Shown: positions 38,714 through 54,585 of the stretch, one piece after another
Position numbering within the stretch: position 1 is the first letter of the stretch
Layout: each line of letters begins with the position of its first letter
DNA from: Haemophilus influenzae
Lineage (GTDB): Bacteria > Pseudomonadota > Gammaproteobacteria > Enterobacterales > Pasteurellaceae
Reading direction: 5' to 3'
Length of the DNA: 64,000 nucleotides
Assembly (NCBI RefSeq): GCF_001457655.1
Contig: NZ_LN831035.1
Location: 496,001-560,000, forward strand
Translations under genes and position numbers: made by a program
Notes under the pieces: model-generated
What the model saw: only the letters and a program-made list of their open reading frames with translations
The model's database searches: none
What the model was told of the DNA's origin: nothing

Positions 38714-39325
38714 ATGAAAGCCAAATTAGTCAGTTTACTTGCGCAAGCAAATATAAAAATAAGTGATCAACAAATTCAGCAGTTGATTAATCTGGTCAAT
38801 TTACTCAATAAATGGAATAAAGCTTATAATTTGACGTCAGTTCGTGATCCGCAAGAAATGTTAGTTAAACATATTTTAGATAGTCTTGTTGTAAGTCCTT
38901 ATTTACAAGGTGATCGTTTTATTGATGTCGGTACAGGGCCTGGTTTGCCTGGTTTACCTTTGGCAATTATTAATCCTTCCAAACAATTTGTCCTCCTTGA
39001 TAGCTTAGGTAAGCGTATTAGTTTTATTCGAAATGCTATACGTGAGCTTAGACTAACTAATGTAACCCCCGTTTTAAGTCGAGTAGAAGAATATCAACCT
39101 GAAGATAAATTTGATGGTGTATTAAGCCGTGCTTTTGCTTCACTAAAAGATATGACAGATTGGTGCCATCATTTACCAAAAGAAAATGGATATTTTTATG
39201 CATTAAAAGGGATTTATCAGGAAGATGAAATTAATGAATTGAATAAAAAATATACTATTCAAAAAGTGATTGAATTATCTGTTCCTGAACTTATAGGCGA
39301 ACGACATTTAATCGTTTTACGTTAA
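38714..39325 (+). CDS. rsmG: 16S rRNA m7G527 methyltransferase RsmG
   Basis: RsmG (GidB) methylates G527 of 16S rRNA with S-adenosylmethionine; loss gives low-level streptomycin resistance. The 203-aa product has [19 protein letters not shown] near residue 34, the SAM site [18 protein letters not shown] near 75 and [12 protein letters not shown] near 138. Length suits the family (207 in E. coli). In E. coli it follows mnmG. Here it stands before atpI without mnmG, though still next to the ATP synthase operon. Confidence 0.96.
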   Translation: MKAKLVSLLAQANIKISDQQIQQLINLVNLLNKWNKAYNLTSVRDPQEMLVKHILDSLVVSPYLQGDRFIDVGTGPGLPGLPLAIINPSKQFVLLDSLGKRISFIRNAIRELRLTNVTPVLSRVEEYQPEDKFDGVLSRAFASLKDMTDWCHHLPKENGYFYALKGIYQEDEINELNKKYTIQKVIELSVPELIGERHLIVLR

Positions 39326-39353
39326 AAAGTAACAAATAGATAAATTATTTTCT

Positions 39354-39380
39354 AAAAGTGTGATTTATATAACACTTTTT
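39354..39380 (+). terminator. Probable terminator of rsmG
   Basis: AAAAGTGT/ACACTTTT (39354-39361/3972-79 of the same line, that is 39372-39379) with a 10-base AT-rich loop and five T. Stem is AU-rich, so strength is moderate. Confidence 0.6.
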
Positions 39381-39393
39381 ATGTGTTTTTAAG

Positions 39394-39421
39394 TTGAATC
39401 TAAAGCCAGCAAAGGTATAAT
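39394..39421 (+). promoter_or_regulatory. Promoter of the ATP synthase operon
   Basis: TTGAAT (39394-39399) and a perfect TATAAT (39416-39421) are 16 bases apart, about 30 bases before atpI. Confidence 0.8.
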
Positions 39422-39450
39422 CGGCGGGCTAAAATTATTTTGTAAAAGTG

Positions 39451-39825
39451 ATGTCGCGCATTTTATCTCACGCTAAAAAAAACTACAGAAAAGCTATTAT
39501 TATTGAGAGTCTTTTGCTTGTAGTTTTTTATTTGCTTATTTATGGATGGCAACGCCAAAGTGCGGTAGATTTTAGCTACGGTTTTTTAAGTGCCTTTTTG
39601 CCTTTTTGTACATTTATATTTATCATTTTTTACAGAAAACAAAATTTTTCAACAAAACTGACCGCACTTTATCGTGCTGAAGCAATAAAGTTTATTTTAA
39701 CGATGGTTTTTATCATTATTGCCATCAAATGGTTATTCGTTATCAATTTTATTGCGTTTTTTGTTGGTTTTTTATTGGCATTAGTGCTGAATAATATTAT
39801 TCCACTTATTCTCAATAAAATTTAA
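39451..39825 (+). CDS. atpI: ATP synthase accessory protein AtpI
   Basis: AtpI is a small membrane protein that aids assembly of the c-ring or magnesium handling for F1Fo; it is not a structural subunit. The 124-aa product has four hydrophobic segments (about residues 17-34, 42-62, 76-92 and 95-120). It is the first gene of the atp operon. The ATG at 39451 is chosen; a GTG at 39448 is adjacent and neither has a strong ribosome site. Two uptake signals lie inside. Confidence 0.85.
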   Translation: MSRILSHAKKNYRKAIIIESLLLVVFYLLIYGWQRQSAVDFSYGFLSAFLPFCTFIFIIFYRKQNFSTKLTALYRAEAIKFILTMVFIIIAIKWLFVINFIAFFVGFLLALVLNNIIPLILNKI

Positions 39826-40650
<825 letters not shown>

Positions 40651-40687
40651 TCGTTTTTTATTAACCAGCTCTAGGGCTAAAACTTAA

Positions 40688-40960
<273 letters not shown>

Positions 40961-41009
40961 TCACCTTATTTGCTTATCAACGTAAAACAAGCATAGTAAG
41001 GAGGACGTT

Positions 41010-41480
41010 GTGAATTTAAATGCAACATTGATTGGTCAACTTATAGCATTCGCACTTTTTGTGTGGTTTTGCATGAAGTTTGTTTGGCCACCAATTATTA
41101 ATGCGATTGAAACACGTCAAAGCCAAATTGCGAACGCTTTAGCGTCAGCTGAAGCAGCTAAAAAAGAGCAAGCAGATACGAAAAATCTTGTTGAACAAGA
41201 ACTTTCAGCTGCAAAATTACAAGCTCAAGACATTTTAGATGCTGCGAATAAACGTCGCAATGAAGTATTAGACGAAGTGAAGGCAGAAGCCGAAGAACTA
41301 AAAGCAAAAATTATTGCACAAGGTTATGCTGAAGTAGAAGCAGAACGTAAACGTGTTCAAGAAGAATTACGTCTTAAAGTAGCTTCATTGGCAGTAGCTG
41401 GTGCTGAGAAAATTGTGGGTCGTTCTATTGATGAAGCGGCAAACAATGACATTATTGATAAATTAGTTGCAGAGTTATAA
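41010..41480 (+). CDS. atpF: ATP synthase Fo subunit b
   Basis: Subunit b is the stator stalk joining Fo to F1. The 156-aa product has one N-terminal membrane helix (about residues 6-28) and then a long charged coiled coil. The start is GTG at 41010, with a near-perfect AAGGAGG ribosome site just upstream. Length equals E. coli b (156). Confidence 0.96.
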   Translation: MNLNATLIGQLIAFALFVWFCMKFVWPPIINAIETRQSQIANALASAEAAKKEQADTKNLVEQELSAAKLQAQDILDAANKRRNEVLDEVKAEAEELKAKIIAQGYAEVEAERKRVQEELRLKVASLAVAGAEKIVGRSIDEAANNDIIDKLVAEL

Positions 41481-41492
41481 GAGGCTTAGCTT

Positions 41493-42026
41493 ATGTCAGA
41501 ATTAACTACAATAGCTCGCCCTTATGCAAAAGCTGCATTCGACTTTGCCATTGAACAAAGTGCGGTCGAAAAATGGACTGAAATGTTAGGTTTTGCTGCT
41601 GCCGTAGCTGAAGATGAAACGGTAAAAGCTTACTTAAGTAGTTCTCTTTCTGCACAGAAATTAGCTGATACAGTAATTTCTATTTGTGGCGAACAATTGG
41701 ATCAATATGGGCAAAATCTTATTCGGTTAATGGCTGAAAATAAGCGTTTGAGTGCTATTCCTGCGGTGTTTGAAGAATTTAAACATCACGTAGAGGAACA
41801 CCAAGCTATTGCAGAAGTTGAAGTAACATCTGCGCAACCATTGAATGCAACACAAATCGAAAAAATTGCAGCTGCAATGGAAAAAAGATTAGCTCGCAAA
41901 GTGAAATTAAATTGCAACGTGGATAACGCACTTATTGCTGGTGTGATTGTTCGTACTGAAGACTTTGTGATTGACGGAAGTAGCCGTGGGCAACTTACTC
42001 GTCTCGCAAACGAGTTGCAATTATAA
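41493..42026 (+). CDS. atpH: ATP synthase F1 subunit delta
   Basis: Delta caps F1 and holds the stator b dimer. The 177-aa product is the E. coli length and starts [19 protein letters not shown], the usual delta opening. The C-terminus [19 protein letters not shown] is the conserved beta-hairpin. An uptake signal lies near its start. Twelve bases separate it from both atpF and atpA. Confidence 0.96.
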
Positions 42027-42038
42027 GAGGAATACAAG

Positions 42039-43580
42039 ATGCAACTAAATTCAACTGAAATTAGTGAATTGATTAAAAAACGCATCGCTCAATTCGACGT
42101 GGTCAGTGAAGCGCGTAATACAGGGACAATTGTTTCTGTAAGCGATGGTATTATTCGCATCCACGGTTTAAGCGATGTGATGCAAGGTGAAATGATCGCC
42201 TTACCAGGTAATCGTTATGCGATGGCACTTAACCTTGAACGCGATTCTGTTGGTGCTGTAGTTATGGGACCTTACGCAGATTTAGCGGAAGGTATGGAAG
42301 TTCAATGTACAGGTCGTATTCTTGAAGTACCAGTTGGTCGTGGTTTATTAGGTCGTGTAGTTAATACGCTTGGTCAGCCAATCGATGGTAAAGGCGAAAT
42401 TGAAAATGATGATTTCTCACCAGTAGAAGTGATTGCGCCAGGTGTTATCGATCGTCGTTCTGTTGATCAACCTGTTCAAACTGGTTATAAAGCTGTCGAT
42501 TCCATGGTACCGATTGGTCGTGGTCAGCGTGAGTTAATCATCGGTGACCGTCAAACGGGTAAAACTGCGTTAGCAATTGACGCTATTATTAATCAACGTA
42601 ATTCAGGTATTAAATGTATCTATGTTGCGATTGGTCAAAAAGCCTCTACTATTGCAAACGTCGTGCGTAAATTAGAAGAACATGGTGCGCTTGCAAATAC
42701 TATCGTGGTAGCTGCATCTGCATCTGAATCAGCAGCGTTACAATATTTAGCCCCTTATGCTGGTTGTGCGATGGGGGAATATTTCCGTGATCGCGGCGAA
42801 GATGCGTTAATTGTTTATGATGATTTATCAAAACAAGCCGTAGCTTATCGTCAAATTTCATTATTATTACGTCGTCCACCAGGTCGTGAAGCCTATCCAG
42901 GTGATGTGTTCTATTTACATTCTCGTTTACTAGAACGTGCTTCTCGTGTAAATGAAGATTATGTAGAAAAATTCACTAAAGGCGAAGTAAAAGGGAAAAC
43001 AGGTTCTTTAACCGCACTTCCGATTATTGAAACCCAAGCTGGTGACGTATCTGCGTTTGTTCCAACCAACGTAATTTCTATTACCGATGGTCAGATTTTC
43101 TTAGAATCTAACTTGTTTAACTCAGGTATTCGTCCTGCGGTAAACCCAGGTATTTCGGTATCTCGTGTTGGTGGTTCAGCGCAAACTAAAGTTATTAAGA
43201 AATTAGCGGGTGGTATTCGTACTGCACTAGCTCAATATCGTGAATTAGCAGCGTTTGCACAGTTTGCATCAGATCTAGATGATGCGACTCGTAAGCAACT
43301 TTCTCACGGTGAAAAAGTAACTGAATTATTAAAACAAAAACAATTCGCGCCATTATCTGTTGCAGAACAAGCGGTTATATTGTTTGCTGTTGAATTTGGT
43401 TATTTGGATGACGTGGAATTATCAAAAATTGCAAGTTTTGAGACCGCACTTTTAGATTATTCTAACCGTAATCACGCTGAATTTATGCAAGAGCTTAATA
43501 AAACCGGTAACTATAATGATGAAATCAAAGATACGTTAAAAAGTATTTTAGATGGTTTTAAAGCGAATAGTGCTTGGTAG
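42039..43580 (+). CDS. atpA: ATP synthase F1 subunit alpha
   Basis: Alpha carries the non-catalytic nucleotide sites of F1. The 513-aa product equals E. coli alpha in length. It has the P-loop GDRQTGKT near residue 169, [19 protein letters not shown] near 268 and the signature [17 protein letters not shown] near 367. Two uptake signals encode LTAL and ETALL in the C-terminal half. Confidence 0.98.
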   Translation: MQLNSTEISELIKKRIAQFDVVSEARNTGTIVSVSDGIIRIHGLSDVMQGEMIALPGNRYAMALNLERDSVGAVVMGPYADLAEGMEVQCTGRILEVPVGRGLLGRVVNTLGQPIDGKGEIENDDFSPVEVIAPGVIDRRSVDQPVQTGYKAVDSMVPIGRGQRELIIGDRQTGKTALAIDAIINQRNSGIKCIYVAIGQKASTIANVVRKLEEHGALANTIVVAASASESAALQYLAPYAGCAMGEYFRDRGEDALIVYDDLSKQAVAYRQISLLLRRPPGREAYPGDVFYLHSRLLERASRVNEDYVEKFTKGEVKGKTGSLTALPIIETQAGDVSAFVPTNVISITDGQIFLESNLFNSGIRPAVNPGISVSRVGGSAQTKVIKKLAGGIRTALAQYRELAAFAQFASDLDDATRKQLSHGEKVTELLKQKQFAPLSVAEQAVILFAVEFGYLDDVELSKIASFETALLDYSNRNHAEFMQELNKTGNYNDEIKDTLKSILDGFKANSAW

Positions 43581-43595
43581 TAACGGAGAGATAAG

Positions 43596-45855
<2,260 letters not shown>

Positions 45856-45884
45856 TCACTTCAAGTCATTTGAAGGAGAACAAA

Positions 45885-46313
45885 ATGGCGACATTTAATT
45901 TAACAATAGTAAGCGCAGAGCAGAAAATCTTTGAAGGTGAAGTAAAACAAATTCAGGTAACTGGTGTGGAAGGGGAGCTTGGTATTTTGCCCGGACATAC
46001 GCCATTGCTAACAGCAATTAAGCCTGGGATTGTTAAATTTACTCTTAAAGATGGGAATGAAGAAGTTATCTATGTTTCTGGTGGTTTTTTAGAAGTTCAA
46101 CCAAATATTGTGACAGTATTAGCAGATATTGCTATTCGAGGTAGTGAATTAGATGCAGATCGTATTCACGAAGCAAAACGTAAAGCAGAAGAAAATATAG
46201 TATCTCGCGGATCTGATGCAGATCACGACTTACTTGTTGCAAAACTTTCTAAAGAGTTAGCAAAACTTCGAGCTTATGAACTCACTGAAAAACTATTGAA
46301 AACAAGACGATAA
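45885..46313 (+). CDS. atpC: ATP synthase F1 subunit epsilon
   Basis: Epsilon binds gamma and can inhibit ATP hydrolysis. The 142-aa product has the N-terminal beta-barrel ([21 protein letters not shown] near residue 30) and a C-terminal helical pair. The ATG at 45885 has a GAAGGAGAA ribosome site; the earlier ATG at 45870 lacks one. It is the last gene of the operon and is followed by a strong terminator. Confidence 0.96.
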   Translation: MATFNLTIVSAEQKIFEGEVKQIQVTGVEGELGILPGHTPLLTAIKPGIVKFTLKDGNEEVIYVSGGFLEVQPNIVTVLADIAIRGSELDADRIHEAKRKAEENIVSRGSDADHDLLVAKLSKELAKLRAYELTEKLLKTRR

Positions 46314-46356
46314 TTGAAAGTATAATATAGATGAAGTGAACTTCATTTAGTTTAAG

Positions 46357-46391
46357 GGCTAAGTTCTATAATTTTAGAACTTAGCCTTTTT
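46357..46391 (+). terminator. Terminator of the atp operon
   Basis: A 12-bp perfect stem, GGCTAAGTTCTA (46357-46368) with its inverse (46375-46386), a 6-base loop and five T. Confidence 0.93.
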
Positions 46392-46498
46392 GTTGTATGA
46401 GATTAATGATAAGTTTTGTCTGAAATTTTTATCTAAATTAATTAGGATAATATTTACTCTTTTTTAGATAAAAAGTGCGGTAAATTTTTAGTTTGTTT

Positions 46499-47701
46499 TT
46501 AACCTACAACAAAGGGTAAATAACCCGCACGAATCGCAAATGGAATGGATGTAATGATCACGCCTAATACCAATACGATAATTAAAGTCAGATTTCCTCC
46601 CCACACTTTGTATGGCAAATTAGCGTGGGCACGACGAGCTTTCCAAACAAGGCTAACTGGCAATACTACGGCGTAGAATGCAAACATTTGACCTGCGTAG
46701 CCTAGTGCTAAAATAAAACCTTCTGGGTAAAATAATGCAAAAACAAGTGGTGGAATAAAAGTCAGTAAACCAAGTGAAATTCTGCCTGCTGTAACGTTAA
46801 ATGAACGTTTTAGTAAATCTTCAATACATTCTAACAATCCTAATCCCACACCTAAGAAAGAAGTGATAAGTGCTAATGTAGAAAATAATTTTACCGCACT
46901 TGCGATCACATTGCTTCCAGTGATGGCGAAGGTTGCTTTTACTAAGCCATTTAAAGTCGCATCTTCTTTTAAGATTTGTAAAAATTCATTTTGTGTAAGC
47001 AAGCCGTGCGTGGATAGTTGCCATAGAATATAAGCACAAAGTGTTATGGCAGAGCCGACCAAAATAGAGAAGCGCAATGCTTTTACATTGCCATCTAAGT
47101 ATTTATTTAAACTTGGAATGGAACCGTGGAAACCAAACGCCGTGAAAAATACAGGGCTTGCAGAGATAATTAAAGCCTTATCAATTGGCGTCGCCATTAA
47201 GTTATCAAATTTGATTTCTGGCAACATTAAGCTTAACACCACGGCAAAGGCAGCAAGCATAACGAAAAATAACACGCGATTAATTTTATCTACGCTATGT
47301 GTGCCGATGACAATAAATGAACCGAAAATCACGGTAAATAATAAGACGCTAACTTTATCGCCAAAACTTTCTGGTAATAAATCTTTTAGTAGTGAACCGC
47401 CACCGCTGATATAAGCGGCAATTAATGCGTATAAGAAAATAATTAGCACGGCTGTGGCAATAATGCGTCCTGTTTTACCAAAATATTGTTCTGCAAGTGT
47501 GCCGATACCTGCATCACTTTCCGCAGTTTGATAGAGTTCAACGAATAAAAGTGCGCTAAAAGTTAATAATGCCCAAAGCCCCAATAACAAGACTAAAGTA
47601 AAGCCGAAGCCAATGCCAGCGGAAGTGAGTGGCATAGCCAACATTCCCGCGCCAATCATCGTACCAGCAACAAGAAGTGTGCTGCCTACAGTTTTGTTCA
47701 T
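46499..47701 (-). CDS. tyrP: Tyrosine-specific transport protein (Mtr/TnaB/TyrP family)
   Basis: This 400-aa inner-membrane aromatic amino acid permease has about 11 hydrophobic segments. It opens with the family's GSTLLVAGTMIGAGMLAMPL (residues 6-25) and contains FTAFGFHGSIPSLNKYL near 193. TyrP as the specific member is the traditional annotation at this locus; Mtr-type tryptophan transport cannot be ruled out from sequence. A palindrome in the promoter region could be its operator. An uptake signal lies within. I see no clear terminator after it. Confidence 0.85.
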   Translation of the reverse strand: MNKTVGSTLLVAGTMIGAGMLAMPLTSAGIGFGFTLVLLLGLWALLTFSALLFVELYQTAESDAGIGTLAEQYFGKTGRIIATAVLIIFLYALIAAYISGGGSLLKDLLPESFGDKVSVLLFTVIFGSFIVIGTHSVDKINRVLFFVMLAAFAVVLSLMLPEIKFDNLMATPIDKALIISASPVFFTAFGFHGSIPSLNKYLDGNVKALRFSILVGSAITLCAYILWQLSTHGLLTQNEFLQILKEDATLNGLVKATFAITGSNVIASAVKLFSTLALITSFLGVGLGLLECIEDLLKRSFNVTAGRISLGLLTFIPPLVFALFYPEGFILALGYAGQMFAFYAVVLPVSLVWKARRAHANLPYKVWGGNLTLIIVLVLGVIITSIPFAIRAGYLPFVVG

Positions 47702-47730
47702 TTTTGTTTCCTTATGATGTAATAAAAAAT

Positions 47731-47925
47731 TTACGATAATTGTATTGTATAATTTACAGTCTGTAAATAAAATTTATAAATTGTGAATTTTTTACTATCT
47801 TCCTTGCTATATTGTTGCTTAAGAAGAAGGAATAAAATGATATTTCCTAAATTTTGTTGTTTATCAATACATTTAATTACCATAGTTTCACTGTATTTTA
47901 CGATGATATTGAATTGCCCAAACAA
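47731..47925 (-). other. Doubtful small reading frame between hisIE and tyrP
   Basis: A 64-codon frame opens at TTG 47925. The same frame extends back as ENCQAILSEQLEDLFGQF right after the hisIE stop, so it could be reached by stop readthrough. It overlaps the tyrP promoter palindrome. It has no clear ribosome site, is Lys/Ile/Gln-rich and I recognise no family. It may be chance. Confidence 0.25.
47752..47768. promoter_or_regulatory. 17-bp palindromic operator candidate at the tyrP promoter
   Basis: ATTTACAG-T-CTGTAAAT lies just upstream of a minus-strand TATACAAT (-10), which places it in the promoter spacer. It contains TTTACA and TGTAAA, the half-sites of the TyrR box, but in inverted order and closer than the standard TGTAAA-N6-TTTACA. 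Confidence 0.5.
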
Positions 47926-47964
47926 ATCTTCTAATTGCTCACTTAATATTGCCTGACAATTTTC

Positions 47965-48629
47965 TTATTTATTTCCTCCTTCTGGATGTAATCCAATCCC
48001 TTGATGGCGTTCTTGTAGTTTTGCGATAATTTCGTACCACTGAAGATCTTGATTGTGTAATAATACGGTTAAGTGATAGACCAAATCTGTAGCTTCAGAA
48101 ATGACTTCCGCTTTATCTTGTGCGACCGCAGCCAAGGCAGTTTCCACACCTTCTTCCCCCACTTTTTGGGCGATTTTTTTGGTACCTTTTGCGTGTAATG
48201 TTGCAGTATAAGAATTAGAAGGATCTGCATTTTTCTTTTCTTTTAAATGTTGTTCTAATTTTATAAACCACGCCCAATTTGCAAATTGTTGCTTCTTGTT
48301 CTCTGATTGTGGAGAGGTAAATTGATGGAAGCAGCTGTATTCACCTGTGTGGCAAGTTGCCCCAATGGGATCAACTAAAATGAGCAAAGTGTCGTTATCG
48401 CAATCTAAGCTCATTTCTTCCACATTTAAAAAATTGCCCGAGATTTCTCCTTTTGTCCATAATCGTTGTTTGGTACGAGAGAAGAAAGTTACTTTACGTT
48501 CTTTGATGGTTTTTGTAAGGGCTTCTTCATTCATATAGCCAAGCATTAGTACCTCACGAGTACTTATATTTTGAATAATAACAGGAAGAAGACCATTAAC
48601 TTTTTGCCAGTCTATTTTAGTAATATTCA

Positions 48630-48630
<1 letters not shown>
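47965..48630 (-). CDS. hisI: Bifunctional phosphoribosyl-AMP cyclohydrolase / phosphoribosyl-ATP pyrophosphatase
   Basis: HisIE performs steps two and three of histidine synthesis. The N-terminal cyclohydrolase (about residues 1-115) has [19 protein letters not shown] near 49 and the zinc and metal ligands CDNDTLL and [12 protein letters not shown]. The C-terminal pyrophosphatase (about 125-221) has [20 protein letters not shown] near 158. The fused 221-aa form is usual in gamma-proteobacteria. Last his gene; its start overlaps the hisF stop by one base (TAATG). Confidence 0.96.
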
Positions 48631-50772
<2,142 letters not shown>

Positions 50773-50837
50773 TTTTTTATCCTTTTACAATCGGTCGAAT
50801 TTTGCAAAAATACGACAAAAATTAACCGCTCTTTCAA

Positions 50838-51926
50838 CTATAAAACTCCTTTTGAACTTGGCATTTCATTTCCTTCAATCCGAATCGCCTGTCTTAATGT
50901 TCTCCCAAAGGCTTTAAATAAGCTCTCTATTTTATGATGATCGTTATTACCCGTGACATTTAAATGAATCGTGGCAAGCATTGAAAATGCCAAAGATTGA
51001 AAGAAATGTTCAGTGAGTTCCGTACTAAAATCGCCCACTTTATCGCGTTTAAAGCAGGCATTGAATTTGATCCAAGGTCTGCCCGATAAATCTAAAGCAC
51101 ATTCTGCTTTACATTCGTCCATTGGAAGCACAAAGCCGAAACGGGCAATACCACGTTTGTCACCAATGGCTTGTTTCAGTGCTTGTCCAAGGGCGAGAGC
51201 GGTGTCCTCCACCGTGTGATGTTCGTCAATCCATAAATCGCCTTTACACTGCACGTTCATTCTAAACCCACCGTGTGTGGCGATTTGATCGAGCATATGG
51301 TCAAAAAAACCAACGCCAGTTTTGATTTCATTTACACCAGCTTCATCTAGCCAAATCTGCACTTTAATATCGGTCTCTTTAGTTTGACGAATTACTTCTG
51401 CAAAACGTGGCGGACGTTTGCCACAGTTTGTGACCGTTTCCCCCAACAATTTTTCTGCAATCAGATCCCAATTCATTTTCTGTGGATCGTATTGAATAGC
51501 TCGAATACCTAGATTTTCTGCTAATTGCACATCGGTCTCTCGGTCACCAATGACAAAAGAGCGGTCAATATCGAATAAATTTTTACGAATATAGTGATCA
51601 AGCAACTTAATTTTTGGTTTGCGACATAGACAATTTTCTTCGGGCTTATGCGGGCAAATGAGTACTTCATCAAAGGTAATGCCCTGAGATTCAAATAATG
51701 CCATCATTACATTGTGGGGCTTATCAAAATTTGTTTGCGGAAAAGCATCCGTACCAAGCCCATCTTGATTAGAAACTATCACAAAACGGTATTTCGCTTT
51801 CAGTCTGAGGAGTGCGGGAATCACTTTCGGTTCTAATTTTAGTTTCTCTAAACTGTCAATTTGGAAATCAGTTTTTGGTTCATCAATTAATGTGCCGTCT
51901 CGGTCGATAAAAAGAGTAGGTTGCAT
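50838..51926 (-). CDS. hisB: Bifunctional histidinol-phosphatase / imidazoleglycerol-phosphate dehydratase
   Basis: The N-terminal HAD phosphatase (about residues 1-165) has [12 protein letters not shown] near residue 6 and zinc ligands in [14 protein letters not shown] near 100. The C-terminal dehydratase (about 170-362) has [15 protein letters not shown] near 210 and [17 protein letters not shown] near 235. The start at 51926 (MQPTLFI) gives 362 aa, the usual length. The longer frame from 51983 adds a 19-residue unconserved tail. The two activities are steps six and eight of the pathway. Confidence 0.96.
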   Translation of the reverse strand: MQPTLFIDRDGTLIDEPKTDFQIDSLEKLKLEPKVIPALLRLKAKYRFVIVSNQDGLGTDAFPQTNFDKPHNVMMALFESQGITFDEVLICPHKPEENCLCRKPKIKLLDHYIRKNLFDIDRSFVIGDRETDVQLAENLGIRAIQYDPQKMNWDLIAEKLLGETVTNCGKRPPRFAEVIRQTKETDIKVQIWLDEAGVNEIKTGVGFFDHMLDQIATHGGFRMNVQCKGDLWIDEHHTVEDTALALGQALKQAIGDKRGIARFGFVLPMDECKAECALDLSGRPWIKFNACFKRDKVGDFSTELTEHFFQSLAFSMLATIHLNVTGNNDHHKIESLFKAFGRTLRQAIRIEGNEMPSSKGVL

Positions 51927-52037
51927 ATTTTTCTCCGTGTATGTTATATGAATGGTATGAGGTTTATCATTTGCTTTATACAAACAGTATAAAACTAAAT
52001 AATCTCGAATCGCTCTGTGACTTAAATAGGAGGTGGT

Positions 52038-53096
52038 TCATTTTACCTCCTTAATTGCTTCAACAACTTTCTCACACTCATTCCTTGTTCCCACAGTAAT
52101 GCGAATACAATTTTGTAAATGCAATGTCTTATTCTGGTCTCTTAAAATAATTCCTTGTTCCCACAATGCCTTAAACACAGCTTGCCCGTTTTGACATTTG
52201 ATCAACAGATAATTAGCTTCACTTTCATACACTTTTTCCACTTGATGTAAAACTAAAAGAGCTTTAGCAAGCCATTGACGATTGGAAAGAAGTTCTTGTG
52301 TGAGAGCTTGAACAGTGGCGATGTTCGCAGGTCTTAACGCTTGTTCCGCAAGATCAGCACTCGGCACAGGGATAGGATATGGAGCGATTACCTTACTTAA
52401 GATGTCAATTAGCTCAGGGTTTGCTAACACAAAACCACAACGCAATCCAGCTAAAGCAAAGGCTTTAGAGAGCGTGCGGATAATTGCTAAGTGCGGGTAA
52501 TTTTTAAGCAAATTAATAACGCTTGCTTCAGGACAGAACTCAATATAGGCTTCGTCCACCACCACAATCGCTTTGCCTGCCGTGATTTGCAAAAGATCGA
52601 GTATATCTGATTGCTTGAGCAAATTACCTGTCGGATTATTTGGGCTGCATACAAAGACTACTTTTACATCATTAAGATGATTTTTGATTTCTGGCAAATT
52701 AAGCTGAAAATCGTCAGTTAAAGGCACGGTCTTACTTAGCACACCTGCCGTTTCAGCACTCACTGCATACATTCCGTAAGTCGGAGGACAGAATAAAATG
52801 GCATCTTGTTTGGGTTCGCAAAAAGTGTGGATTATCAATTCAATGCCTTCATCACCGCCACGAGTAACGAGTACATTTTCAGTTGAAACGCCCGCATAAT
52901 TCGCATAAGCCTGTACCACTCTTTGAGGCTGAGGTTCGGGGTAGCGGTTTAAATCCTTACCCGAAAGCTGAAATTCAGGCGAGGTTGGATATTCATTTGC
53001 ATTCAGCCAAATCGTACCATTGCCGCCGAGTTTTCGAGCGGATTGATATGGCGTTAAGGCTTGTATATTTTGTCGGGATAAAGTTGTGATTGTCAT
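52038..53096 (-). CDS. hisC: Histidinol-phosphate aminotransferase
   Basis: HisC transfers an amino group from glutamate to imidazole-acetol phosphate with pyridoxal phosphate. The 352-aa product has [12 protein letters not shown] near residue 32, [11 protein letters not shown] near 150, [10 protein letters not shown] near 175 and the PLP lysine in [15 protein letters not shown] near 213. The start at 53096 (MTITTL) is the conserved one. A hairpin (AGGAGGT/ACCTCCT) spans its stop codon. Confidence 0.95.
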   Translation of the reverse strand: MTITTLSRQNIQALTPYQSARKLGGNGTIWLNANEYPTSPEFQLSGKDLNRYPEPQPQRVVQAYANYAGVSTENVLVTRGGDEGIELIIHTFCEPKQDAILFCPPTYGMYAVSAETAGVLSKTVPLTDDFQLNLPEIKNHLNDVKVVFVCSPNNPTGNLLKQSDILDLLQITAGKAIVVVDEAYIEFCPEASVINLLKNYPHLAIIRTLSKAFALAGLRCGFVLANPELIDILSKVIAPYPIPVPSADLAEQALRPANIATVQALTQELLSNRQWLAKALLVLHQVEKVYESEANYLLIKCQNGQAVFKALWEQGIILRDQNKTLHLQNCIRITVGTRNECEKVVEAIKEVK

Positions 53097-53209
53097 TATT
53101 GTTTTCTTCCATTGTAAAATGTGCGAATTGTAATCATTCATACATATTTCGTATTGTTGTATGAAAATTTGACTGCTTACGTGTCGTGCTTAGATCTACA
53201 ATTAATATC

Positions 53210-54493
53210 TTAGATATTGAGTTTCGCCAATCTTACACTTACTGCCATTTTATGTGCTGCCAATTGCTCAGCTTCTGCCATCACTTCCACCGTTTCAGCA
53301 AGGTTTTTAAAACCTTTTGGTGTGAGTTCTTGTACTGTCATTCGCTTACTAAAATCAGCTAATCCTAGACTAGAATAAGTTTTGGTGTAACCATAAGTAG
53401 GCAAAACGTGGTTTGTGCCACTGGCATAATCGCCCATACTTTCAGGCGAATATGCACCTAAGAAAATTGAGCCTGCGTTATCTAAATATGGTAATAATTT
53501 ACGGGCGTTTTTTGTTTGCACAATTAAATGTTCAGGGGCATATTCATTGCTAATTTCTACCGCTTGTTCAAGGCTTTCTGCTATAAAAATACGGCTGTGG
53601 TTTAACGCTTTTCGAGCGGTTTCAGCACGAGGTAATAGAGCAAGTTGGCGTTCAATCGCAAGTGCGGTCTCTTTTGCCAGAGTTTCACAGGTCGCCACCA
53701 AAATCACTTGGCTATCTGCCCCATGTTCCGCTTGAGAGAGTAAATCGCTTGCCACAAATTCAGGATCTGCCGATTCATCTGCAATTACTAACACTTCTGA
53801 AGGTCCCGCTGGCATATCAATCGCCGTACTATTTTGTGCTACCTGACGTTTTGCTTCTGTCACAAATGCGTTTCCAGGTCCGAAAATTTTATCTACTTTC
53901 GCCACACTTTCCGTGCCTTGAGCCATCGCAAAAACTGCTTGAGCACCACCTATAGCGTAGATAGTTTCCACACCGCAAAGATGAGCAGTGTAGAGAATTT
54001 CATCTGAGATCGGTGGCGGTGAACAAAGCACGATTTTTTTACAACCTGCAATTTTAGCAGGAATAGCTAACATCAATACGGTGGAAAACAGCGGTGCTGA
54101 ACCACCCGGAATATAAAGCCCTACACAAGAAATTGGACGAGTCACAACTTGGCAACGCACGCCTTCTTGGATCTCTAGGTCAATTTCCTGATTTTGCTGT
54201 GCTTTGTGAAAGGCTTCAATGTTCGTTTTGGCTTGCTCAATCGCATTGCGAAGTTTTACAGAAATCCGACTGCTTGCCGCTTGAATTTCATCTGCCGAAA
54301 CAATGAGTTTATCTAACTTCACGCCATCAAATTTTTCACAGAGTTCAAATAACGCCCGATCGCCATTGTATGCCACATTTTCACGAATGGCATTAACTGC
54401 CTGCTGAATGTTTTCCCCATTTTGTTGGACTGGACGCATAATGACTTTGCGTTTTTCAGTTTCTGATAAATGATTCCAAATAATTGTTTGCAT
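53210..54493 (-). CDS. hisD: Histidinol dehydrogenase
   Basis: HisD oxidises histidinol to histidine in two NAD steps with zinc. The 427-aa product is near the family length (434). It has [20 protein letters not shown] near residue 128, [15 protein letters not shown] near 205, [14 protein letters not shown] near 225 and the zinc-site segment [12 protein letters not shown] near 252. SNEYAPEHL near 317 carries the catalytic Glu-His. An uptake signal lies inside. Confidence 0.97.
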   Translation of the reverse strand: MQTIIWNHLSETEKRKVIMRPVQQNGENIQQAVNAIRENVAYNGDRALFELCEKFDGVKLDKLIVSADEIQAASSRISVKLRNAIEQAKTNIEAFHKAQQNQEIDLEIQEGVRCQVVTRPISCVGLYIPGGSAPLFSTVLMLAIPAKIAGCKKIVLCSPPPISDEILYTAHLCGVETIYAIGGAQAVFAMAQGTESVAKVDKIFGPGNAFVTEAKRQVAQNSTAIDMPAGPSEVLVIADESADPEFVASDLLSQAEHGADSQVILVATCETLAKETALAIERQLALLPRAETARKALNHSRIFIAESLEQAVEISNEYAPEHLIVQTKNARKLLPYLDNAGSIFLGAYSPESMGDYASGTNHVLPTYGYTKTYSSLGLADFSKRMTVQELTPKGFKNLAETVEVMAEAEQLAAHKMAVSVRLAKLNI

Positions 54494-54562
54494 TGTTTAT
54501 TTTCCTTTGTATCCGTAAAATGGATGATAACCCACCATTTTGAGATATTGATTATTTAAATG

Positions 54563-54578
54563 GCGAGTCAAAGCTCGC
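54563..54578. repeat. Small palindromic insert between hisG and hisD
   Basis: GCGAG/CTCGC (54563-54567/54574-54578) with a 6-base loop lies in the 92-base gap between two his genes that are usually close. The gap also contains GGTGGGTTATCATCC on the minus strand. It may be a small dispersed intergenic repeat; I cannot check copies elsewhere. Confidence 0.35.
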
Positions 54579-54585
54579 ACTACAT

